A stretch of DNA of 64,000 bases from NCBI RefSeq assembly GCF_009727055.1, contig NC_052359.1:15723725-15787724 (forward strand), given 5' to 3'. A program made the position numbers and the translations under genes. A model generated the notes under the pieces. The model was not told the origin of the DNA. It searched no databases and saw nothing but the letters and a program-made list of their open reading frames with translations. Source of the DNA: Benincasa hispida. Its lineage: Eukaryota > Streptophyta > Magnoliopsida > Cucurbitales > Cucurbitaceae. The stretch's first letter is position 1; every line of letters starts with the position of its first letter. Shown here piece by piece: positions 56,531 to 64,000 of this stretch.

Positions 56531-59500
56531 ATGTCCCGATTATTCAGTGATCGATCCCGAGGAAGCTCCCGAAGGCATGCTTCGAGTTCCAGCTCAGTGA
56601 TAGTCGACACAACAACTACCACTACTTCCGCCGCCGCGGCCTCCACCAGTGCCGGCGCAACCTCTATAACCATGCCGGTTTATCCGATTGACGAGATCCC
56701 CTCGCCGTTCGGCGATTTAGGCTTGCAATTCTCGGAGTCGGAGCTCCGAGTGACTGCATACGAGATCTTGATTGGATCGTGTCGGAGCACCGGCGGTAAG
56801 CCGTTAACTTATATTTCGCAGTCGGAAAGGGGAGTTGATCGGTCGCCATCGTTGTCGACGGCGGCGTCGCTGCACCGGTCGCTGACGTCGACCGCTGCGA
56901 GCAAGTTTAAGAAGGCGCTAGGGCTGAAATCATCGTCGTCGGCGAAGAAGAGGATTGTCGGAAGCGATGAATCAGGAAATCAAGGTCGAGCGAAATTGGG
57001 ATTAACGGTGGGGGAGTTGATAAGGATTCAGATGAGAATTTCGGAGCAAATTGACTCGAGAATTAGAAGGGCACTGCTTAGGATCACTGCTGGACAGGTG
57101 CGTTGTGAAACTTGGAATTGAACCTCTTATGCAGTCAAATTTTCTGTTTGGTGGCTGAGAAAATTTTGGGAAATGACATGGAAAACATAAATTCAACTTT
57201 TTCCCCCCTCTTTCCGCATCCTAATTTGTTTTGATAACAGATTATTGCTCACCTTAGCATCTTCTTACGAGAAGAACATGATTGAGACCAATTTGAATGA
57301 AAGTGCTTCGCGTGAACTTGTCTTATTACTATATTTTTATATGCGTTTAGATTTTTTAGCTAATGCATATCTATTTCGTCATTTTGGGATAATGGATTCA
57401 AATATTTATCTATTTCTATACTGGATTCCGAATCTTGAATTCAAGCTTTAAGTTGAAAATTGGATAACTTAAACTTTTGATGTATTTTAAAGCTAGCCTT
57501 GGTAGGTGAGACCTAGCTCGGGTCGGGACTAGTCGTGGGCTTAGAGTATAATTCAAGGAGTGGGGTTCAATTCTTTGTTTAGCCATTTCTATATGTTGCA
57601 ATCAATCTTGTATGCCATTTGTTAATAATATCTTGTTTTCGGATCAGCTTGGAAGACGCATAGAGTCTATGGTTCTGCCTCTTGAGCTGTTTCAACAGCT
57701 TAAGGCTTTGGACTTCCAAAATAATGAAGAACACATGGCTTGGCAAAAGCGTTATTTGAAGGTTCTCGAAATAGGACTTCTATTGCATCCTCACATGCCA
57801 TTAGAAAAGATAGACGATGCTCCAAAACGTTTCCGACAGATAGTTCGTGGTGCAATGGAGAAACCCATTGATGCAGGAAGAAACTTTGACACAATCCAAG
57901 ACCTTCGGAGTATTGTATTGTCTCTTGCTTGTAGATCATCTGGCGAGTCTGCTCCAGGCACGTGCCATTGGGCAGATGGGTTCCCCTTGAATCTCAGGCT
58001 CTACCAAACTTTGTTAGAAGCTTGTTTTGATGCTAATGATTCAACTTCCATCATTGAAGAGGTTGATGAGGTCTTGGAACATGTTAAGAAAACTTGGGTG
58101 GTACTTGGCATGAACCAGATGTTGCATAACCTTTGTTTCTCGTGGGTTTTATTCAATCGTTACGTTGCCACGGGGCAAGTAGAAAGTGACTTGCTACATG
58201 CTTCCAAAAGCCTGTTGGCTGAAGTTGAAGACGACATCGAGTCCTTCAAGGATCCTATTTACTCAAGAATTCTGAACACTACTCTTAGTTCGATTCTGGT
58301 TTGGACGGAGAAAAAGCTTCTAGCATACCGCAACGATTTTCACAGTGACAACATTGAGTGTATGCAAAGCCTAGTCTCTATTGCAGTACTGTCATTCGAG
58401 TTACTGGAAAATGAAATTGATGCGGCTTATAACAAAGTTGATAGCTATATACGATCATCTCTTCGAACTGCTTTTCTTAAGGTGAGTGTAATCAGTTGAT
58501 TTACTCTGTTATTTCAATTAACTTTGTTTAACTCTCAAAAAGAATGTTTAGATCACCGTTTTAACAAATCTAGATTTATGAATTTTGAAGTCAGTAAACT
58601 TGAATTTGTGTAATTTGTCTTTGGCTTGTAAAAATGAACAAGTTCTGGAAACTTGGGTTTGGTAACGATTTTCTTTGTGTTTTTTTTCATCATGCTTTAG
58701 CGAGCCAGCTTTCTTTTCTTATGCCTCATGGATTGTCACTGAAGAGTCTTCTTTGTCCTTATCATTACAGAAAATGGAGAAGGTGAAGTCAATCAAGTTT
58801 TCCACTAAAAACCAAAAAAGTTCACCTCATGTTCTTTCTGTCCTTGCACAAGACGTGAGTGAACTGGCTTTCGATGAGAAGGCAATGTTTAGTCCTATAT
58901 TGAAGGAATGGCATCCTCAAGCAGCAGGAGTCGCAGTGTTAACACTTCATTCTTGTTATGGGAAGGAGCTCAAAAAATTCATTTCGGGTATTGATGAACT
59001 GACGCCAGATGCTATTGAAGTGCTCAATGCAGCTGATATATTGGAGAAAGATCTTGTGCAGATTGCAGTAAGAGATTCTGTAGACAGTGAAGATGGTGGA
59101 AAGTCCATAATACAAGAGATGCCTCCTTACGAAGCTGAAGCAATAATCGCAAAGCTTGTAAAGACCTGGATCAGTACGAGAGTGGACAGGTTAAAGGAAT
59201 GGGTTGGCAGATTCCTTCAACAGGAGGTAAGTGGTTGTGACATTAATTGGTTGTTATGTAGATTTGGATTGGTAATAGTTTCGTATTTTGGAAACAATTT
59301 GCCTCCAAAAAGGAGTTTACAAGACTTGGGATAAACTTAGGCAGTTACATGTTTGCACTTTTCCTTTTACTACACTTTTTGATATCAATATTGAACTATC
59401 ATTTACAAACACTCTGAACAGGTATGGAATCCGCATGCAAACAAAGAGCATATTGCTCCTTCTGTTGTCGAAGTTTTACGAATTGTTGATGAAAGTTTTG

Positions 59501-60648
59501 AAGCATTCTTTTTGTTACCAATACCACAACACTCATTGTTGCTTCCTGATCTAATGACGGGCCTTGACAAATGTTTAAAACAATACATACTAAAGACAAA
59601 ATCTGGCTGCGGTAAGTGTTCTATTTACAAAAAGAAAAGCAAAAGTTTTTCGACTTTAGAGAAGTTATTGGTTCATTATACAAGTCCAACCATGAACGTG
59701 CATTATATTTTTTCAGGATCTAGAAGTACCTATATTCCTGCACTGCCTGCTTTGACTAGATGTTCGAAACGATCAAAGTTTGGAGTATTCAAAAAGAAGG
59801 AAAAGTTGCAAGCAGGTCAGGGGAGGACCCAACTTGGGATCACGAGTGCCAATAACTCTTTGTCAGTACCCCAACTATGTGTCTGTATCAATTCTTTGCA
59901 CCATATACGGAGCGAGCTGGAAGTTCAAGAAAGAAAAGCGGTTGTCCGTCTTAAGAATCTTGAGCCTCATTACACAGATGCTGTTAGGAACCAAGCAGGG
60001 AAATGGTTTGAGCTTTCGGCATCTTTGTGTGTGGAAGGGATAAGACAACTATGTGAAGCGACAGCATACAAAGTTGTATTCCACGATCTCAGTCAATTTT
60101 TATTGGATGGTTTATATATAGGGGAAGTTGCATCTTCAAGGATTGAACCATTCCTTCAGGAGCTTGAGCAATACCTAGAAACCATTGCATCAACAGTTGT
60201 CCATGACAGAGTCCGCACACGGGTGATAACCGACATGATGAAAGCCTCTTTCGATGGTTTTCTACTAGTTCTACTGGCTGGGGGCCCGTCCCGTACTTTT
60301 GTTAAGGAAGATTCAGAACTGATAGAGGAGGACTTTAAGTTTCTCACCGATCTCTTTTGGTCTAACGGTGATGGACTTCCTGCTGATTTGATTAGTAAAC
60401 ATGCAGGCAATGTTAAAAGAGTTCTCGATCTATTTCATTCAGACTCTGAAAGTCTAATTGAGCAGTTCAAATATGTGATGGTGGAGTCACATGGCATGCA
60501 AGCTAAATCTAGGCTTCCATTGCCTCCAACTTCTGGTCTTTGGGAACCAACCGAGCCAAACACACTACTTCGAGTCTTATGCTATCGCAATGATGAGATA
60601 GCGGCAAAGTTTCTCAAGAAGACTTACAATTTGCCCAAAAAACTATAA
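56531..60648 (+). CDS. MUN-domain (DUF810) protein, unc-13 homolog
   Basis: Five-exon gene, 992 codons: exons 56531–57097, 57648–58481, 58771–59226, 59422–59611 and 59717–60648, all with GT–AG introns; the first three introns are phase 0 and the fourth splits a Gly codon. The start MSRLF is chosen because related plant proteins begin with a similar M.xLFxD stretch and it is the first in-frame ATG; the open frame upstream lacks one. The order matches plant DUF810 proteins: Ser/Thr-rich N-terminus, PFGDL...LRVTAYEIL (about residues 55–80), TVGELIRIQMRISE, then the long helical MUN region (SILVWTEKKLLAY, MFSPILKEWHP, VAVLTLHSCYG) and the conserved end LLRVLCYRNDE...KKTYNLPKKL. Length is typical (about 950–1040). 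The family includes PATROL1, which acts in delivery of the plasma-membrane proton pump; a role in membrane trafficking is inferred. No defects seen. Confidence 0.95.
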
Positions 60649-61327
60649 CTGACCTGATGAACATACTGATGATTATAGAATTCCATGTCTTGCCCAACCA
60701 CACGATATATTGTACATAGTAAGCAGCCTTGTGCCAATTGTGGTGATAAATTATGAGTCCGTGCATCAAAATTTATTGTCAGAGAGAACATTCTTGCGTG
60801 ATACCATCGTGGGGAAGTGCAGTTGCTCTTGAACTTGGATTTGCAGGATGGTTATGTTGAATCAATCAGCTTCTGTTGCTTTCTCGTATCTATGGTCACG
60901 GTTTGAGTAATACAGATTCGTGTTTCCTGTCAATGCAGCCCTTTCACAATTAGGTACAAGGACAGAGTACACATCATAACAGATGCTTCCTTTTACCATC
61001 TGATTATGACAGTCTCCTTCTAACATACATATACCACACTGTAAGAAATCACACAAACTACAGGTTTACATAGGGAATCATTTTTCTTCTTTTGGCAATA
61101 GTAATCTGATCTGATTATTTTCATGACCCCCTCCTGTTTTTTCACTGATTGGAGTGTATGTTTTGACTTGTGAGTTAGTTATTTATTGATTTAGCTTTTG
61201 TTGTAGTTTTGTAGAAGAATGACAAGGCAGATATTGCATTTTGGCCTCCACCTTGTAGACGAAATTTTGATGGACATTAGATTCTCTGTTCTCTCTGTTT
61301 CTCATGCTATGTATAATGTTCTCTTTT
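60649..61327. other. 3' flank of the MUN-domain gene
   Basis: Includes the 3' untranslated region, whose length I cannot fix. No other gene seen. Confidence 0.5.
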
Positions 61328-61745
61328 TGGAATAAGAGCTTATCTTAGCATTCCGAAGATGTATAGTTATTTTAAAGTTCATCGAGAGTGATTTCTCTTT
61401 GAATAGATGGTGTTTTTTTCTTCTCTCCAATGGTGAGGATCTCAATTTTACATGCTTCAAGTTATTTCTTCTATCTTGCTTCATAAATTTTTTGGAGTTG
61501 GAGAGCTTATCTAGCACTCAGATGATCTATTTGTACTTTAGACTTGGTAAAGAATGATTTCTCTACAAATACAGAATCCTCGAGTTGAATATCGATGGTA
61601 TTATTCTTGTCTTTGGTGGTGAGAATCATAATTCCTTATGCTATAAAATCATTTCTTATGCTTTATATTCATGGGGAACTGGAGATCATTTCGTAGCACT
61701 CCAAGGATCTTATGGTTTTCTTAAGATGATTTCTATATGGACTCG
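61328..61745. repeat. Degenerate tandem repeat, period about 175 bases
   Basis: Two and a half units beginning near 61328, 61492 and 61675. Shared landmarks recur in order: GGA(A/G)T..GAGCTTATCT(T)AGCA, 'gatgat/gaagat', GAATGATTTCTCT-like, GGTGGTGAGAATC-like, TTATTTCTT(C/A)T. Units differ by many substitutions and small indels. No coding potential. Confidence 0.7.
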
Positions 61746-62225
61746 TAGTCATTGATTTGAACTTTAAATATTATTGTCAAGGATTATTTTGATTATAATT
61801 TGATTTGCAAGTTTTTTTTTTTTTTTTTTGTTGGAAATGAAATACTGTAAATTGTCGATATTTATTCTTTGACAAAGAACACTCGGAAATTGTATCGAAC
61901 ATAGGTATATTAGCAAGGTTTTGTTGCAAGATTTTTAATCTTCTATACTTAGAATCTATGAAACTATAGTTATATCCAGTGTCAGATTTGAAAATTTTGT
62001 TGACGGGATTTTATAATTCAGTAAAATAATTTAAGTGAGTAGTTCTAAAAATCAATAAATTTACTGACTTAAACAACCCAACAATTTATAAGAAGAAATT
62101 GAAAGCATAACAAGTTAACAACAATGTCATAACTTAACTAACCCAACAAGGAGAGTTTAGGATGTTTACTTAATATCCACACATTATTTCAAAAATTAAT
62201 AAAATAAAGAAATTAAAACAAAAAT
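61746..62225. other. No gene recognised
   Basis: AT-rich spacer with a T run at 61813–61829. Confidence 0.5.
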
Positions 62226-62510
62226 AAGAATGATTTGAAATTTGAAAACTAAATGCATATAAATAAAAAAAAAATTTAAAAAGAAGAAAAATAAATTACA
62301 AAACTTACCTTACAAATTAGGAGAAGAAGTTGAAGAAGCAATGCGGAAGTTGAAGAAGAAATTTTAAAAAACTAAGAACACAAAAGTAAAAATGATTTGA
62401 AATATTAAAACTGAATGTATATAAATAAAATAACAAACATAAAAAGAAAAAGAAAAACCAATGAATAAAACTTACCTCACAAATTGTGAGAAGAAGTTGA
62501 AGAAGAAAAT
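62226..62510. repeat. Tandem duplication, period about 162 bases
   Basis: Two copies of a block starting AATGATTTGAAAT (62229 and 62391), continuing with AAAACT(A/G)AATG(C/T)ATATAAATAAA and ending ACTTACCT(T/C)ACAAATT and GAGAAGAAGTTGAAGAAG. On the minus strand each copy has a purine/pyrimidine context AGGTAAGT that looks like a splice donor, so duplicated exon ends are possible. Confidence 0.75.
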
Positions 62511-63473
62511 AAAAAGCTAAATATTTGTTGAAGTTGAAGCTTTATAAAAAAATAAACAAAAAAAAAAAATTTAAATGAAGGATGACTTCCTTCTTAATTT
62601 CAAGCTGTATTTGGTGGGGATTAGTGTATAATTATTGTTTTTGTTTTCTAGAAAATCGAAGGACTATTAAGAAAGAAAAATCTAGAAAAACAAATGTATA
62701 GAGTGAAAATGGAGACGCTATTGAAGGAGCCCGTAACCGCTTTGTTCCAAAGATAGTAGAGGATTTTAGGGATGGTGGTGCTTTGCTTAACCAGAGATTC
62801 ATATTGCTCAATCAATACCTCACATGACATGGGTAGACACAAATCATCAAAGAAAATTCTAACAAGATTACTGTTTATTCACAACACAAAGACCTCATTC
62901 CAAAGATGTTGGAGAAACAAACCTAGGAAACAAAGTCTGCACTTGAAAAGATGGTGAATTTAAGATTGAGCGTGTAATGGTCAGTCACAAATAAATAACC
63001 AACAAAAAATTATTTGAGTGGGAACAAAATCACTTTTATTTGAAAGACTCTTCAAACTTGGTTCACACTTTTAATTGAACACTTTTTGTGTGTTTTTCTA
63101 TTTATAGGATTACCATGAGCAAGTCTAAATCTACAACTCTCACCTTAATTAAACACATAAAAACCTTTAAAATCCTATATTTAATTTATTAACATATCTA
63201 ACTTTCTTTAATACATGACCTTACCAACTTTCATCAATTAAAATACTTAATTAACTCACATCTTTTAATTCATCTATAACTTATCTAATTAAAACATGTT
63301 TAATTTTCAACGACTCAGAGTCAGACTAAAAATGTAGCCAAACAATCATCAGATTCAAAATTTATCAAATATAACCCATCTCAGCCATCCACAACTTTTA
63401 ATTCAACCGCCAAAGGTCAAATGGTGCCAGATTTTCCACATATACCTTAGATGCCTTGAGGAGACATTTTTAC
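62511..63473. other. Unassigned; possible LTR of the next copia element at its right end
   Basis: No gene. Since copia coding sequence on the minus strand begins at 63474, its 3' LTR is expected in about 62940–63470, but no second copy is in the window to confirm this. Confidence 0.35.
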
Positions 63474-64000
63474 TTAATATTCCTTTCTTAAACATATTCT
63501 CTTCGTATTTTTATTAAACAATGAATCATTTGCCATAGTTTCTTGAACTTCTTTAGTATATCGTTCTTGAGAGATAAAAATACATTTCTTTAATTGTTTC
63601 ACTTCAATGCCAAGATAATATGATATAAGCCCAATATCTGTCATTTTAAATTCTTGGATCATTGCCTTCTTGAGACTTCAAACTTACTTGCACAATTTCC
63701 TGTAAAAATTAAGTCATCTACATACAGAAAAACCAACAAAATATCTCAACGATTATTAGTCTTAATATAAAGAGAATAATCATAAGGGCATCTCAAATAC
63801 CCATTATCAAGGAAATATTTGTTGATTCTGCTATTCCATATTCTAGGCACTTGTTTCAATCCATACAACGTCTTCTTTAGTTTCAAGACTTTATCTTCTT
63901 GACCTTTCACAACATAGCCAAAAGGTTGTTATAAGTAGACTTCTTCTTTCAAATATCCATTCAAGAATGCTAATTTAACATCCATTTGAAAGATCTTCCA
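63474..64000 (-). pseudogene. Copia reverse transcriptase remnant entering from the right edge
   Basis: Minus strand: WKIFQMDVKLAFLNGYLKEEV, GYVVKGQEDKV, TLYGLKQVPRIW, the catalytic LYVDDLILTG (about 63735–63704), then after a shift FKMTDIGLISYYLGIEV and ISQERYTKE. A stop occurs in the block before QPFGYV and another after NNR. After YTKE the sequence departs from the family, indicating a deletion of the RNase H region. The rest of the element lies beyond 64000. Confidence 0.85.

Noticed and set aside
57480..57600. Possible SINE in intron 1 of the MUN gene (GGTAGGTGAGACC…GGGGTTCAATTC)
   Set aside because: Weak box similarity only, no poly-A or duplicated flanks visible.
58675..58770. Upstream extension of exon 3 of the MUN gene
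   Set aside because: An open frame covers it, but the family protein continues from …LK at 58481 directly to KMEKV at 58771, with a good acceptor ATTACAG; the extension is intron.

Overview
This is nuclear DNA from a flowering plant. It is AT-rich, contains intron-bearing genes with GT–AG splice sites and plant-specific protein families, and is dominated by plant-type retrotransposons and a CACTA DNA transposon. The repeat families look cucurbit-like to me, but that is an impression from memory and nothing here proves it.

Only two genes look intact. One is a small single-exon EF-hand protein of the PBP1/KIC type (minus strand, 11851–12219). The other is a five-exon MUN-domain (DUF810, 'unc-13 homolog') gene of 992 codons (plus strand, 56531–60648). 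Almost everything else is transposable-element debris, much of it datable relative to its neighbours because elements sit inside one another.

Layout. 1–4596: minus-strand Ty1/copia gag-protease remnant and a long LTR that is split by a solo LTR of a Ty3-like element (1943–3739). 5444–5540: (GTAT)n microsatellite. 6423–10142: CACTA element with palindromic subterminal repeats, carrying the N-terminal part of a TNP2 transposase followed by a broken C48 (Ulp1-like) protease, with the transposase core missing. 11851–12219: EF-hand gene. About 14700–26417: an old minus-strand copia element of about 11.7 kb, swollen by a solo Ty3-type LTR (16049–17698), a long LTR (18254–22223) that itself contains another solo LTR (18979–20810, perfect CACAC duplication), and an LTR plus a triplicated primer-binding site (23748–25330). 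26580–27160: 3' end of a LINE. 27455–29894: possible further solo LTR. 32450–41405: a LINE RNase H region split by a copia element (32837–41062, perfect GATTC duplication), which in turn contains two solo LTRs. 41550–41841: MITE. 47822–50032: truncated long LTR, LINE endonuclease fragment and an LTR scrap. 50033–54121: 3' half of a chromovirus-type Ty3 element with its 3' LTR. 56531–60648: MUN gene. 61328–62510: two degenerate tandem repeats. 63474–64000: another minus-strand copia reverse transcriptase entering from the right edge.

One long-LTR family (starts TGTTGG, about 1.5–2.1 kb, initiator-Met-tRNA primer-binding site) accounts for at least seven insertions or fragments in the window. 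I found no tRNA or rRNA gene and no CRISPR array.
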